NCBI GenBank assembly: GCA_017941085.1
Contig: JAGAXF010000020.1
Span: forward strand, 1-36,385
Reading direction: 5' to 3'
Length of the DNA: 36,385 bases
DNA from: Bacillota bacterium
GTDB taxonomy: Bacteria; Bacillota; Clostridia; Peptostreptococcales; Anaerovoracaceae
Position 1 is the stretch's first letter. Every line of letters begins with the position of its first letter. The notes below the pieces were generated by a model. That model saw only the letters and a program-made list of their open reading frames with translations, did no database searches and was not told the origin of the DNA. The position numbers and the translations under genes were made by a program. Below, piece by piece: positions 16,068-26,291 of the stretch.

Positions 16068-16898
16068 ATGCTATTTGACTCCCATGCCCATATAAATGAA
16101 GATCGTTTTTCTCCAGAGGAAAGAGAGGCAATCTGCAGCACCATTGAGGCCAATGAGCTTTTGGACTTTGTTGCCGATATAGGATACAATTTGGAATCCT
16201 CTGTTCAGGCCGCAAAGAATGCTGCTGAGTACCCTTGGTGTGTGGCTGCTGTAGGGGTTCATCCTCACGATGCCAAAACCGTTACGGAGGATGTGCTCAC
16301 TAAGATAGAGGAACTAACCAAGGGTATCAGAGTTAAGGCAATTGGAGAAATAGGACTGGACTACTACTATATGAGATCTGAAAAGACGGATCAAAGATAC
16401 TGGTTCAGAAGACAGATTCAATTAGCCAATAAGCTTAAAATGCCTATAGTTATCCATAGCAGAGAAGCAGATCAAGAAACCTTGGACATTCTTTTGGAGG
16501 AGGGGGCTTTTTCCACTGAGAGAAAGTCCTGGTTTCCTAAGAGACCGGGAACCAAGGGAGAAGAGGTACCGGACGCCAGAGTGGATATTCATTGCTTCTC
16601 CGGAAGCGCAGAGCTGGGTCGGGAGTATGTTAAGCATGGCGCCACATTAGGTATATGTGGACCTGTTACATATAATAACAATAAGAAAACCGTAAGGGTT
16701 GTGGAGGAGGTTCCTATTCAGTTTCTCCTGGTGGAAACAGACACTCCATACCTTACGCCGGTGCCCTTAAGGGGAAAGCCAAACAGGCCCTGGTATGTGG
16801 AGCATACTGCCAGGAAGGTGGCGGAAATAAAAGGAATCCCCTTTGAGGAGGCAGCAAGAATAACCTGGGCCAATGCCAGGAGATTCTATGACATATAA
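16068..16898 (+). CDS. tatD: TatD family metal-dependent deoxyribonuclease
   Basis: Cytosolic TIM-barrel metallo-nuclease of the TatD/YcfH family, linked to DNA end processing. The metal ligands are all present: His6 and His8 (DSHAHI), Glu94 (IGEIGLD), His130 (VIHSRE), His175 (DIHCFSGS) and Asp225 (ETDTPYL). A charged insert near residues 150-170 (TERKSWFPKRPGTKGEEV) before the fifth ligand makes the protein slightly longer, 276 residues, than the usual 255-260. It begins 3 bp after metG, with only a distant GGAG, suggesting translational coupling. Confidence 0.93.
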   Translation: MLFDSHAHINEDRFSPEEREAICSTIEANELLDFVADIGYNLESSVQAAKNAAEYPWCVAAVGVHPHDAKTVTEDVLTKIEELTKGIRVKAIGEIGLDYYYMRSEKTDQRYWFRRQIQLANKLKMPIVIHSREADQETLDILLEEGAFSTERKSWFPKRPGTKGEEVPDARVDIHCFSGSAELGREYVKHGATLGICGPVTYNNNKKTVRVVEEVPIQFLLVETDTPYLTPVPLRGKPNRPWYVEHTARKVAEIKGIPFEEAARITWANARRFYDI

Positions 16899-16944
16899 TA
16901 ATATTATTACGAAATAAAAATGAGATAATAATTGGAGACAAATC

Positions 16945-18336
16945 ATGGGAACATTGAGATTTGCCTTAGCCTTGGCTATTTCTAAATTAATAATGTTGTT
17001 TTTATCCATAACCCCCTTAAAGGACTCGGATCTAGGGGGAAGAATCGTGCTTAAAATATCTCCGGATTTCTTGGAAAGAGTTGAAAAACCTGCCAAAATT
17101 GTGGCTATAATGGGAACCAACGGAAAAGATACAGTGGCAAATTTAGTGGCCTCCTGTGTAAGAGCCACAGAGATACAGGTTCTCAGCAATTCTTCTCAGT
17201 CTGCCAATGAGGCGGGAATAGTTGCAGCTCTGGTTAAAGGAGTCAGTCTTTTTGGAAGAGAAAAATACGGTACCGCTGTATTTCAAATAGAAGAGAAAAG
17301 TATAAAAAACCTTTTCACCTGGTTGGAGCCGGATATTCTCCTTATTAACAATCTGGTTAGAGAATCAACGGAAGGAAAGGGCCATCCTGAATATCCCCAG
17401 GAAATATTAACCCATTATATACCTGCAAAAACAAAGCTGATTATAAACGGCGACGATATAATGGCCTGTGGTGTTGCTCCCAGCAATTCAAGAAAATATT
17501 TTGGAGTGGCAGGTCTTTTGGATGACAAGAAGCGCAACACGAATCTAATTGACGACCATCCTCTGTGCCCTAAATGCCATAATCCTCTGGCCTATGAATA
17601 TAATAGATACAGCAATCTGGGCAAGGCCTATTGTCCCGCTTGCGGATACAGATTCCCGGGCTACGATTATACAGGTGAAATCCTTAATGAAAAGGGAAAA
17701 AGCCTAGTGGTTAATACGGAAACCAGAAGTGAATCATTCCCCATACTTCACGATACTATATATGATATTTACAACCAGGTAGCTGCCATTTCTGTTCTTT
17801 TGGAAATGGGAGTAAAGATGATGGATATTAAGAACGCCATGGGAGATCAGAATATCCTGGAGGGAAGATTCGACGTGGTTAAGGTTGGTGATATAACCAT
17901 CACTTCCATTATGTGTAAAGAGGAAAATGCCTATGTAATGTCCAGAGCCCTGGAGACCATTATGAAGGATCCGGGAGATAAGGAAGTATTGATCTTTAAC
18001 AATGATTTAGAAGAGGCTGAGATTTCTTCTGAAAACATAAGTTGGTATTACGATTGTGATTTCGAACTCCTCAGCAATGAAAGAGTAAAGAGAATAGTTG
18101 TCTACGGAAGAAGGTCCTGGGACCTTAAGCTTAGACTGCTGCTGGCGGGGGTTCCTGAGGAAAGAATATCCGGAGTAAAGGAATACGATGATGCTGCGGA
18201 AGTTCTGGATTACTTTGATAACGACAACATCTACATATTATACGGCTCCAAGCCCGGCAGAGTAGGTAAAATTGTAACGGACCGAATTGTGGACCTGGCT
18301 AGTGCCAAGAAGGGAGGAGAAATCCTTGAAGATTGA
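16945..18336 (+). CDS. murT: MurT-like Mur ligase homologue with degenerate catalytic motifs
   Basis: Homologue of MurT, the Mur-ligase-type subunit of lipid II isoglutaminyl synthase. It is 463 residues with a hydrophobic N-terminal segment at 4-23, the four-Cys zinc ribbon inserted in the central domain (C208, C211, C230, C233) and a DUF1727-like C-terminus. Key motifs are altered. Walker A reads GTNGKDT at 57-63 instead of GTNGKTT. The acidic motif is QIEE at 114-117 instead of EIDE. The FRDQxDRxGE block is missing after INNLVRE. The DGRDTSW block is SSENISW, placing Asn364 at the Asp (D349 in S. aureus, from memory) that completes the GatD triad. GGAG precedes ATG 16945. It overlaps the gatD-like gene, so the two proteins are probably a complex. 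Confidence 0.85.
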   Translation: MGTLRFALALAISKLIMLFLSITPLKDSDLGGRIVLKISPDFLERVEKPAKIVAIMGTNGKDTVANLVASCVRATEIQVLSNSSQSANEAGIVAALVKGVSLFGREKYGTAVFQIEEKSIKNLFTWLEPDILLINNLVRESTEGKGHPEYPQEILTHYIPAKTKLIINGDDIMACGVAPSNSRKYFGVAGLLDDKKRNTNLIDDHPLCPKCHNPLAYEYNRYSNLGKAYCPACGYRFPGYDYTGEILNEKGKSLVVNTETRSESFPILHDTIYDIYNQVAAISVLLEMGVKMMDIKNAMGDQNILEGRFDVVKVGDITITSIMCKEENAYVMSRALETIMKDPGDKEVLIFNNDLEEAEISSENISWYYDCDFELLSNERVKRIVVYGRRSWDLKLRLLLAGVPEERISGVKEYDDAAEVLDYFDNDNIYILYGSKPGRVGKIVTDRIVDLASAKKGGEILED

Positions 18337-19087
18337 ACTTCTGTATCCTGAATTGGGAAATCTATATGGTGAACTCTTTAATATTGAATACCTGAGAAGA
18401 TCTGTTCCCAACTGCGGAATAGCAGCCACCTCACTTGGTCAAAGACCGAGATTTTTGGATGACGATTCCATCGATTTGGTTTATATGGGCACCATGACAG
18501 AGCGGAGTCAGCTAATGGTTGTGGATGAGCTTACCCCTGTAAGGGAAGAGATTTGGAACACCATTGAGGACGGACAGAGATTTTTAATTACGGGAAATGC
18601 CATGGAAATCTTCGGAAACGGAATTGTGGAACGAGGGGACATGGTGGTATCTGAAATCGGCGGAGAAGGCTATGAATGCCTTGGCCTCTTTGATATAGAT
18701 GTGGAAAGGAATATGGAGGTAAAACATAATTCTCTGTTTTTGGGAGAGTATGTTCTTACCGCCAGAGACACCATTGAAATCGTAGGGTATCAAAGCAGAT
18801 TTGGACAGGCTTACTATGGGGCCAATGCGCCGGAGCCTTTGTTCAGAGTCCTTAAGGGAGCGGGAATGGAAAATTCCCCGGGGGCAGAAGGAATACATTA
18901 TAAGAACTTTATGGCAACCTATGTTACAGGCCCCCTTCTGGTTCTTAATCCCGGATTCATGGTACGACTTTGTTGGGAAATGGGCTATTCAGGAGTGATT
19001 CCTGCCTTTGCCGAAAGTGCCATGGATGCCTACAGGAAGAAGCTATATGAATTCAGCAGAGAAGGAAAAGAATTCATTAAATCATGA
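18326..19087 (+). CDS. gatD: GatD-like class I glutamine amidotransferase homologue lacking catalytic residues
   Basis: Homologue of GatD, which normally hydrolyses glutamine for MurT. The 253-residue protein keeps the family skeleton: IEDG at 80-83, the GLFDID block, and the strictly family-typical GIHYKN at 189-194 followed by TYVTGPLL. The nucleophile motif TICGGYQFLG is ITGNAMEIFG here, so Gly90 replaces the Cys. The ENHGGRT motif is QSRFGQA, so Gln161 replaces the glutamine-binding Arg. YLHGP is YVTGP, so Thr201 replaces the catalytic His. It cannot be a normal glutaminase. The start is TTG 18326 with GGGAGGAG 8 nt upstream, overlapping murT by 11 bp; the stop overlaps tilS by 4 bp. Confidence 0.83.
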   Translation: MKIELLYPELGNLYGELFNIEYLRRSVPNCGIAATSLGQRPRFLDDDSIDLVYMGTMTERSQLMVVDELTPVREEIWNTIEDGQRFLITGNAMEIFGNGIVERGDMVVSEIGGEGYECLGLFDIDVERNMEVKHNSLFLGEYVLTARDTIEIVGYQSRFGQAYYGANAPEPLFRVLKGAGMENSPGAEGIHYKNFMATYVTGPLLVLNPGFMVRLCWEMGYSGVIPAFAESAMDAYRKKLYEFSREGKEFIKS

Positions 19088-20520
19088 TAGAAAGTAATGT
19101 GACAGAAAAGGTTAAGGAAACCATAAGGAAGCATAGCTTGCTGGAAGGAGTTAGGCATGTGGTTCTGGGCTTCTCGGGAGGGCCCGATTCCATATGCCTT
19201 TTTGATGTGCTTTGGAGCCTGAGGGAGGAGTATTCCATCAGCATTCACCCGGTTCACGTTAACCACGGCATAAGAAAAGATGTGTGCCATGAGGAGCAGG
19301 AATTCTGTAGGGACTTTGCCAAAGGAAGGGGACTGGAGCTTACTGTTTATGAATATGACTGTCCTGCCCTAGCCAAGGAATGGGGAATGTCAACAGAGGA
19401 GGCAGGGCGTAAGCTAAGGTACCAGGCCTTTCTTAATAGGGCTGTGGATGTGGCAAAGAACTATGAAGGGGAGGTTGCCATAGCTGTTGCTCAAAACAGA
19501 GACGACCAAGTGGAAACTGTGCTAATGAGAATCCTTAGGGGCACCGGAATAAATGGCCTTAAAGGTATACCCTATAGAAGGCGAGACCAGGGAGGCTTTG
19601 ATATAATCAGACCTTTGCTGGATGTATCAAAATCAGAGGTGCTGGACTACTGCGAAGAAAATAACCTTAGACCGAGAATTGACCTGACCAATTTTGAACC
19701 TATCTATCAAAGAAACAAAATTCGATTGGAGTTAATACCTTATCTTAAAGAAAACTACAATGTAAATATTGAAGACTCCATAATTAGATTGGCAGAATCC
19801 GCAGCAGAGGACAGGTCTCTTATAGAGGAGCTATCTTCCCTCTACTATGGGGAGGGAGTTGCCAAGGAAGAAAGAGAAGATTCCATACTTTTGGATAACA
19901 GAGAGCTTCTTAAACTTCCCCCTGCCATAAGAAAAGGAATAATTCTCAAGGCCTTGAAAAATCTGGGGCTGAAGGAAGACATGACTTATAGACATTTTGA
20001 AGCTCTGGAGTCATTGGTTTTCTCCGACAATCCGTCGGCCCACCAGGATCTGCCGGCAGGTTTCTTTGGTGAAAGAAGATATGAGGACTTGCTGTTGGGA
20101 AGGTCCTTAGAGAAAGCTGAGGCAGAATCGGAAGCCATCACTCATGAGATTATGGGTCATGAAGTTGTGGGTATGGATGAATTCCAAAGCCGGGTGGCAA
20201 AGGGTCTGTTGCCAAAGGGGGAATACGCTGCCTTTGACTACCATAAAATGAGGAAGAGCTATGGAGAGAATGTGTTGGAACTCCTTGCCTTTAGAGAAAA
20301 GGCCCCCGGCGATACCATAAAGCTTGGGTTTGGAACCAAAAAAATCCAGGATCTTCTGGTGGACGCCAAGGTGCCTGCCATGGAAAGAAAGGAAATAAGG
20401 GTCCTGGCCATAGGAAACAATGTTTTATGGGTAATTTTGCCAAATAAGATGTATAGACGCTGGACGGTTGATTTTTCAATGGATAATTCCACTGAGAAGG
20501 TTCTTATATTTCAAATTTAA
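19084..20520 (+). CDS. tilS: tRNA(Ile)-lysidine synthetase
   Basis: Converts C34 of the CAU-anticodon tRNA(Ile) to lysidine using ATP and lysine. The 478-residue protein has the PP-loop SGGPDS at residues 31-36, IHPVHVNHGIR, GVKGIPYRRR-type substrate-binding block (here GLKGIPYRRR) and the NKIRLELIPYL motif of the N-terminal domain. A C-terminal TilS domain follows, with FREKAPGDTIK and KIQDLLVDAKVP. The ATG overlaps the gatD-like stop (ATGA). It is followed by ftsH, as in many Firmicutes, though the usual intervening hpt gene is absent. Confidence 0.95.
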   Translation: MIESNVTEKVKETIRKHSLLEGVRHVVLGFSGGPDSICLFDVLWSLREEYSISIHPVHVNHGIRKDVCHEEQEFCRDFAKGRGLELTVYEYDCPALAKEWGMSTEEAGRKLRYQAFLNRAVDVAKNYEGEVAIAVAQNRDDQVETVLMRILRGTGINGLKGIPYRRRDQGGFDIIRPLLDVSKSEVLDYCEENNLRPRIDLTNFEPIYQRNKIRLELIPYLKENYNVNIEDSIIRLAESAAEDRSLIEELSSLYYGEGVAKEEREDSILLDNRELLKLPPAIRKGIILKALKNLGLKEDMTYRHFEALESLVFSDNPSAHQDLPAGFFGERRYEDLLLGRSLEKAEAESEAITHEIMGHEVVGMDEFQSRVAKGLLPKGEYAAFDYHKMRKSYGENVLELLAFREKAPGDTIKLGFGTKKIQDLLVDAKVPAMERKEIRVLAIGNNVLWVILPNKMYRRWTVDFSMDNSTEKVLIFQI

Positions 20521-20557
20521 AGTAGAAATACAAGGTTATATGTGATTGAAATGTTAT

Positions 20558-20592
20558 GGCCTATATGATAAAATTAATAGGCTAATTTTGTT
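20558..20592 (+). terminator. Weak terminator-like hairpin after tilS
   Basis: GCCTAT at 20559-20564 pairs with ATAGGC at 20577-20582 (12 nt loop), followed by TAATTTTGTTATTT. The stem is short and the U tract interrupted, so efficiency is doubtful. It lies between tilS and the presumed ftsH promoter. Confidence 0.38.
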
Positions 20593-20608
20593 ATTTAAAA
20601 ACAAATAA

Positions 20609-20638
20609 TTGTGTTTAGAACAGAAACATATTTGTAAT
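20609..20638 (+). promoter_or_regulatory. Candidate ftsH promoter
   Basis: TTGTGT at 20609-20614 and TGTAAT at 20633-20638 are separated by 18 bp in the AT-rich 164 bp gap before ftsH. Each hexamer departs from consensus, so this is a plausible but unproven promoter. No CIRCE or other heat-shock operator is seen. Confidence 0.35.
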
Positions 20639-20684
20639 ATATATAGTATATATTTCAAAATGCGAATCATAGGAGGTTAAGAAT

Positions 20685-22910
20685 TTGAAGAAATTCGCTA
20701 AGAGTATTGGTATATATGTGATTATATTTGTGGTATTGGGGATATTTGTTGTATTTTTCAGGACAGGTCAGGCCTCAGAATATAAAAAGGTAAAATTCTC
20801 AACATTTACAGAATACCTTCAGGACGAGAAACTATCGGAAATCAACATAACCAACACCAAAATCACAGGTCTTTTAAAGACAAGCACAACAGAGCAAAAG
20901 AAATATGTCTATACTTATGCTCCATATATAACAGAAATCAATTATTTGGAGCAGACATATATCTTCCCTCAGATGGAGGAGGGAAAAATAAAACTGGAAA
21001 CCGACGATCCAAGTTCGGCATCTTCCGTAATCTTTAATTTATTGCCAAGTGCAATAATGATTATTGCACTTCTGTTCCTATTCTATGTAATGATGAACCA
21101 GGGAGGACAGGGGAAGGCCTTTTCCTTTGGCAAGAGTAAAGCCAGACTATATAAAGGTGAAGGCAGAAAAATTACCTTTGCCGATGTGGCAGGCCTTAAG
21201 GAGGAAAAGGAAGAACTACAGGAAATCGTTGATTTCCTACGGGATCCCAGGAAGTATCAGGAGGTAGGAGCCAGAATTCCCAAGGGAGTTCTTTTGGTAG
21301 GTCCTCCGGGAACAGGTAAAACCTATGTAAGTAGAGCTACCGCCGGTGAGGCGGGGGTTCCTTTCTTTACCATAAGCGGATCCGACTTTGTTGAAATGTT
21401 CGTAGGTGTAGGTGCCTCCAGAGTACGTGACCTTTTTGATCAGGCCAAGAAGAGTGCTCCTTGCATTGTGTTTATCGACGAAATCGATGCAGTGGGACGT
21501 AAACGTGGGGCCGGTCTTGGTGGCGGAAATGACGAAAGAGAACAGACCCTAAACCAGTTGCTGGTGGAAATGGACGGCTTTGGTGAAAACTCCGGAATAA
21601 TAATTATTGCGGCAACCAACAGACCGGACGTATTGGATCCTGCTCTTCTGAGACCGGGAAGATTCGACAGACAGATTGTAATTGGAATTCCGGACATCAA
21701 AGGAAGAGAAGAAATAATCAGAGTTCATTCCAAGAACAAGCCTTTGTCCGAGGAGGTTTCTCCTGCAGTTATAGCCAGAAGGACTCCCGGATTTACTCCT
21801 GCGGACCTGGAAAACCTTTTAAACGAAGCTGCCTTGATTACCGCAAGACGTAACGGCAGAAAGATTAGGATGGCAGAAATTGAAGAAGCCACCACCAAGG
21901 TTATTGCAGGACCGGCAAAGAAGAGCCGTGTAATAAGCGAATCCGAAAGAAGACTCACCGCCTATCATGAGGCAGGCCATGCTGTAGTAATGAGAGGACT
22001 CCCGGGCTCTGATCCGGTGCATCAGATTACTATTATTCCTCGTGGATCTGCCGGTGGTTTTACCATGCAGCTTCCTGAGAATGACAGAGCTTATGAAACA
22101 AGAACCAGCATGACCAACGCCATTAAGCATTTGCTGGGTGGACGTGTGGCGGAACTGTTGGTTTTGGATGATATCAGTACCGGCGCAAGCAACGATATCC
22201 AAAGAGCTACGGATATTGCCAGAGAAATGGTTACCAGATACGGTTTCTCGGATACAATTGGGCCAATCAATTATGCCAGCTCCGAGGAGGTATTCCTTGG
22301 TAATGATTTCTCCACAAAGAAATCCTATTCAGAGGAAGTTGCCGGTGAAATCGACAGAGAAGTAAAGAAGATAATCGATGCAGCCTTCGAAGAAACAAAG
22401 AGAATAATAAGCGAAAACATGGATAAACTGGAGAGGGTTGCTCAGGCTCTGCTATCTGTGGAGACCTTGGATGGAGAGCAGTTTGAATCTCTGTATACCG
22501 GTGAGAAATCAGCGGAAGACATTACTCGCGAGGTAAACGAAAAAGAAGCTGAAATCGACAGAGTAAATGCGGAAGAAGCTGCAGAATCAGAAAAGATTCG
22601 CAGAGAAGAAGAGGAAATGGCAAGAAAGGCCATGGAAGAAATGAATGGTCCTGTAGTGCCGCCACCTCACATAAATGAACCTCCCTTTGGAACGGATCAA
22701 CCCATTACAAGAAATCAAAATGGTGAGGTAAATTACGGAGCTTATGTAAGGAACACTGAGTCCCTGGACAGAAGTCCCTATTCTCAGCCGCCTCAGCCCA
22801 CACTGCCGGAGCAGGATGTTAGCCCTGAATATACGGACTTGCTGCAGGATGATATGTTCCATGCTGAAGAGGATGAAGAAATACCTAAGGATGAAAGCAA
22901 AAACCAGTAG
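20685..22910 (+). CDS. ftsH: ATP-dependent zinc metalloprotease FtsH
   Basis: Membrane-anchored AAA+ protease that degrades misfolded membrane and regulatory proteins. The 741-residue protein has two transmembrane helices, at about residues 8-28 and 110-130. Walker A is GPPGTGKT at 206-213, Walker B is [15 protein letters not shown], and the second region of homology is [20 protein letters not shown]. The zinc motif is HEAGH at 428-432, with the third ligand in the downstream [13 protein letters not shown] region. A charged helix and a Pro-rich, disordered tail of about 90 residues ([14 protein letters not shown] onward) extend the C-terminus beyond usual. The start is TTG 20685 with AGGAGG 8 nt upstream. 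Confidence 0.97.
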   Translation: MKKFAKSIGIYVIIFVVLGIFVVFFRTGQASEYKKVKFSTFTEYLQDEKLSEINITNTKITGLLKTSTTEQKKYVYTYAPYITEINYLEQTYIFPQMEEGKIKLETDDPSSASSVIFNLLPSAIMIIALLFLFYVMMNQGGQGKAFSFGKSKARLYKGEGRKITFADVAGLKEEKEELQEIVDFLRDPRKYQEVGARIPKGVLLVGPPGTGKTYVSRATAGEAGVPFFTISGSDFVEMFVGVGASRVRDLFDQAKKSAPCIVFIDEIDAVGRKRGAGLGGGNDEREQTLNQLLVEMDGFGENSGIIIIAATNRPDVLDPALLRPGRFDRQIVIGIPDIKGREEIIRVHSKNKPLSEEVSPAVIARRTPGFTPADLENLLNEAALITARRNGRKIRMAEIEEATTKVIAGPAKKSRVISESERRLTAYHEAGHAVVMRGLPGSDPVHQITIIPRGSAGGFTMQLPENDRAYETRTSMTNAIKHLLGGRVAELLVLDDISTGASNDIQRATDIAREMVTRYGFSDTIGPINYASSEEVFLGNDFSTKKSYSEEVAGEIDREVKKIIDAAFEETKRIISENMDKLERVAQALLSVETLDGEQFESLYTGEKSAEDITREVNEKEAEIDRVNAEEAAESEKIRREEEEMARKAMEEMNGPVVPPPHINEPPFGTDQPITRNQNGEVNYGAYVRNTESLDRSPYSQPPQPTLPEQDVSPEYTDLLQDDMFHAEEDEEIPKDESKNQ

Positions 22911-22925
22911 TTGAGGACAGATTTT

Positions 22926-24515
22926 ATGAAGATAACCGTAAGAGACTGCCTTGAATTGGATGCCTTTAAATCTAGCTATGCAGCAGCAGGAAAAAGGAAT
23001 TTGGACAATACTGTTCGTTCGGTTTCAGTTCTGGATGCTACGGACCTTAAAAATGCAATAAGGCAGAATGGCGTAAAGGATCGACTTGTTTTGACCAGTT
23101 TCGCTTCATTTAAAGATGACTATGATCTCCAATCCGTTATGATAAAGGAGCTAGCTATCAGTGGTGTAAGCGCACTTGTAGTTTTTGGTGAGAGTAAAAA
23201 TCTTAAAAATGTAAAACCAATTGAAACAGCGGAGGCCTCCGGGCTTCCGCTTGTCATTATGCCGCCAACAAGTGACATTGGCTATGGAGAGGTAATAGAG
23301 CAGGTAATGGATAAGCTGCTGGTGGGGGATGATCAAAGAAACTACCTCATCAACAATACCATCTATCATCTGCTGGCCTTTGATAAACATAAGACCTTTC
23401 CGGCGGCATTAAAGGAGGCGGCCCTATCCAACGAATTCCAAGCGGTTTTAATATCTAAGGACTTTAACCCGGTGCTGGTGGTGGAAACCAGACACAAGGT
23501 TACGGTGGTTGATGCGGTAAGGAAACTGCAAAAGAGATATGAAGACGATGGTAGAGGGATTTACGGAATCCTGGATGTGGAAGGCATTGCCGCTTACTGG
23601 GGCTCCATTAATATAAACGGAGAAGAGTATTTCCTGCTTCTGGTGGATAATGAGGAGAAGTATTCTGCAGTTGATATTACCAAATTGGCAGAGATAATCG
23701 AACTGGCCATAGGCATGTGGAAGTACAGTCCGGTTAGAGATGTAAAGGCGGAATTAATTAAGGCCATGATGCGAGGTAACCTTAGCCTGGCCTATACCCT
23801 GGAAGACGAGATGGACATAAACGACAGATCCATCATCAGTGTATTCTTTGGTAAAACCGCCAATATTCCAAAGGCAAGAGATATCTTTGAAGAATTTGAA
23901 CGTAAAACCGGTTGCGAGGTTCTGCTTATTACCGATGGTGATGAAACCTTCGGTATGGTAGTGGATAGAGAGCAGAGGAAAACCAAGGAAAAGGATCCGG
24001 AGGAAATAGGCAGAAACTGCTGTCTGACTCTTTTTGATAATCTTAAAGAAGTATCCAAGGACATTAGGGTTTTCCACTGCACCGGTGGAAGCAGTGTGGA
24101 AAGCGGTGCTGATGGTTTCAGCTTAATAAACGAAACCTGGGCCTTTGTTGAAAGCGTATTCCCTTATAAGAGAGTGTTCTCCAAGTATGAAATGGCTTTA
24201 GTAAGCAATTGCATTAACATACAGCTGCAGGGTGGCCATATAAAGAGAAACTACGATGAATTGCTGGAGCCCTTTGTAAGAGAAAAGGGTAGCAATAAGG
24301 CTAAACAGCTTCAGGATACTTTGGAGACCTTTGTGTTGGACGCAGGAATGAACAGCGGCAAGACTTCCAAGATAATGGGAATTCACGCCAATACCGTTCA
24401 ATACAGATTAAAGAAGATAAACGAAGTGCTGGGAGTGGACATTACAGCCAACAGAGTTATTCCGGCTCTTACTATTGCTTTGGCGCTAAAGAGATTGGAA
24501 AGGGTAATAGATTAG
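22926..24515 (+). CDS. PucR family transcriptional regulator
   Basis: Predicted DNA-binding regulator, 529 residues. The N-terminal domain (residues about 1-125, starting [10 protein letters not shown]) matches the PucR/purine catabolism N-terminal ligand domain. The middle part is GGDEF-like or GAF-like and not assigned. The C-terminal PucR helix-turn-helix contains [44 protein letters not shown] 9 nt upstream supports ATG 22926 over a TTG at 22911. It lies 15 bp after ftsH and 1 bp before coaX, so it belongs to that run of genes. Family members control purine, proline or GABA use and similar pathways; the target here cannot be inferred, and nearby purine genes are absent. Confidence 0.88.
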   Translation: MKITVRDCLELDAFKSSYAAAGKRNLDNTVRSVSVLDATDLKNAIRQNGVKDRLVLTSFASFKDDYDLQSVMIKELAISGVSALVVFGESKNLKNVKPIETAEASGLPLVIMPPTSDIGYGEVIEQVMDKLLVGDDQRNYLINNTIYHLLAFDKHKTFPAALKEAALSNEFQAVLISKDFNPVLVVETRHKVTVVDAVRKLQKRYEDDGRGIYGILDVEGIAAYWGSININGEEYFLLLVDNEEKYSAVDITKLAEIIELAIGMWKYSPVRDVKAELIKAMMRGNLSLAYTLEDEMDINDRSIISVFFGKTANIPKARDIFEEFERKTGCEVLLITDGDETFGMVVDREQRKTKEKDPEEIGRNCCLTLFDNLKEVSKDIRVFHCTGGSSVESGADGFSLINETWAFVESVFPYKRVFSKYEMALVSNCINIQLQGGHIKRNYDELLEPFVREKGSNKAKQLQDTLETFVLDAGMNSGKTSKIMGIHANTVQYRLKKINEVLGVDITANRVIPALTIALALKRLERVID

Positions 24516-24516
24516 C

Positions 24517-25302
24517 ATGTTACTGGGTTTTGATGTAGGAAACAGCAATACGGTAATAGGTGTTTTTGATGGGGAAAACATGATAGACAATTGGCGCATA
24601 GAAACGGACATGAATAAAAGCGCCGATGAATATGGAATGCTTCTCAATCAATTGTTTACCTATGACGGTTTAAGTATGAAGGACATAGATGATATGATCA
24701 TCTCCACGGTGGTTCCTTCTGTTCTCTTTACCCTTCAGCATATGGCCACCAAGTATTTTGGTAAAAAGGCCATTGTAGTGGAGACGGGAGTAAAGACCGG
24801 CTTGGTTGTTAAGTACGATAACCCGAAGCAGGTGGGTGCAGATAGAATTGTAAATGCTGTGGCTGCCTTTGAAAAATACGGAGGACCCTTAATCATAATA
24901 GATTTTGGAACCGCCACCACCTTCTGCGCCGTATCCCACAAGGCTGAATACCTGGGAGGAACCATTGCTCCCGGTTTAAAAATATCATCGGAGGCGCTGT
25001 TTGAAAAAACCTCCAAGCTGCCTAAGGTTGAAATTGAAGATCCGGGTCATGTAATCTGCAAGAATACTGCAGAAAGCATGCAGTCAGGTCTGGTTTACGG
25101 ACATATGGGAATGTGTGATTACTTGGTAAGCAAGATGAAGGAGGAACTGGCAGCATATTGCGGCAAGGACAAGAAGGTTACCGTTGTAGCCACCGGCGGC
25201 ATTTCCACCATGATAGACAGTGGCTTGGACTGTATCGATTACGTGGATAAGCTGCTTACCCTGGAAGGCCTAAGAATAATATACGAAAAGAATAAAAAAT
25301 GA
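24517..25302 (+). CDS. coaX: Type III pantothenate kinase
   Basis: Phosphorylates pantothenate, the first step of coenzyme A synthesis; CoaX is feedback-insensitive and needs a monovalent cation. The 261-residue protein of the ASKHA fold opens with [16 protein letters not shown], the phosphate-1 motif. It carries [16 protein letters not shown] and [13 protein letters not shown] with the catalytic Asp region, and [11 protein letters not shown]. It starts 1 bp after the PucR stop with a weak ribosome binding site and ends overlapping dusB by 4 bp (ATGA), so translation of the three is coupled. A coaX-dusB pair is common in Firmicutes. Confidence 0.96.
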   Translation: MLLGFDVGNSNTVIGVFDGENMIDNWRIETDMNKSADEYGMLLNQLFTYDGLSMKDIDDMIISTVVPSVLFTLQHMATKYFGKKAIVVETGVKTGLVVKYDNPKQVGADRIVNAVAAFEKYGGPLIIIDFGTATTFCAVSHKAEYLGGTIAPGLKISSEALFEKTSKLPKVEIEDPGHVICKNTAESMQSGLVYGHMGMCDYLVSKMKEELAAYCGKDKKVTVVATGGISTMIDSGLDCIDYVDKLLTLEGLRIIYEKNKK

Positions 25303-26270
25303 GGGATATAAAAAGAATCGGCAGCTTTTTACCTGACACCCCATTCTTCCTGGCACCCATGGCAGGATTTACGGATTCCGCCTACAGGACCCTTTGTGGA
25401 GAAATGGGAGCAGCCCTTACATATACGGAAATGGTCAGTGCCAAAGGCCTTTATTATAAGGACAGAAAATCCCCGGAATTACTTCACATAGGGGAAGATG
25501 AAAAGCCGGTGGCTTTTCAGATTTTTGGTAGTGACCCGGATATAATGGCATGGGCGGCAGAAAAGCTGGACAAGGAAAAGAACGTAATCCTGGATATCAA
25601 CATGGGATGCCCTGTACCTAAGGTGGTGAAAAACGGTGAAGGCTCTGCCTTACTAAGGAATCCCGACCTGGTATATAGGATTGTAAAGAAGGTTTCAGAG
25701 GCAACGAAAAAGCCTGTTACCATAAAGATGAGAATAGGAATTGATGGAGCCCCTAAGGATGCGCACATCCTCTGTGCCAAGGCTGCAGAGGAAGGGGGCG
25801 CAGCAGCTGTGGCAGTTCATGGACGAACCAGAGAACAGTACTATAGCGGAACCAGCAATTCGGAAGCCATCAAAGAAGTGAAGGACCATCTCAGTATTCC
25901 GGTAATAGGAAATGGAGATGTAAAGGACTTTGATGATGGAAGTAGGCTTATGGAGTATACCGGCTGCGATTTTGTCATGATCGGTCGAAGGGCCTTGGGA
26001 AATCCCTGGATCTTTAGAGAGGTAAGTGAAAGATGGAAGGGAAAGTCCAAGGATGAAATAGAAATTCCCAATTTGGAAGATATTAAGGAAATGATTTTAG
26101 CCCACTATAAAGCTCTGGAGGAGTTAAAGACGGAGTATGTGGCTGTTAGAGAAATGAGAAAGTTCATCCCCAGGTATCTAAAGGGAGTTCCCGGAAGTGC
26201 CAAAATAAGAGGGGAAATAAATATGGTGGAAAGAGGCGAGGATCTCCAAAGACTAATAAAGACCATCTAA
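25299..26270 (+). CDS. dusB: tRNA-dihydrouridine synthase
   Basis: FMN-dependent reductase that makes dihydrouridine in tRNA. The 323-residue protein has [14 protein letters not shown] at the N-terminus, the catalytic Cys104 in [33 protein letters not shown], and the phosphate-binding [10 protein letters not shown] and [13 protein letters not shown] blocks. The C-terminal helical tRNA-binding domain includes [17 protein letters not shown]. It is fused in frame overlap with coaX (ATGA). Its FMN need connects only loosely with the FMN riboswitch at the start of the window. Confidence 0.94.
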   Translation: MRDIKRIGSFLPDTPFFLAPMAGFTDSAYRTLCGEMGAALTYTEMVSAKGLYYKDRKSPELLHIGEDEKPVAFQIFGSDPDIMAWAAEKLDKEKNVILDINMGCPVPKVVKNGEGSALLRNPDLVYRIVKKVSEATKKPVTIKMRIGIDGAPKDAHILCAKAAEEGGAAAVAVHGRTREQYYSGTSNSEAIKEVKDHLSIPVIGNGDVKDFDDGSRLMEYTGCDFVMIGRRALGNPWIFREVSERWKGKSKDEIEIPNLEDIKEMILAHYKALEELKTEYVAVREMRKFIPRYLKGVPGSAKIRGEINMVERGEDLQRLIKTI

Positions 26271-26291
26271 TTGCCGCGAGGGGAGTAAACC

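Noticed and set aside
20521..20684. A missing hpt gene between tilS and ftsH
   Set aside because: No remnant is visible in the gap, and absence of hpt here is simply gene-order variation, not a broken gene.
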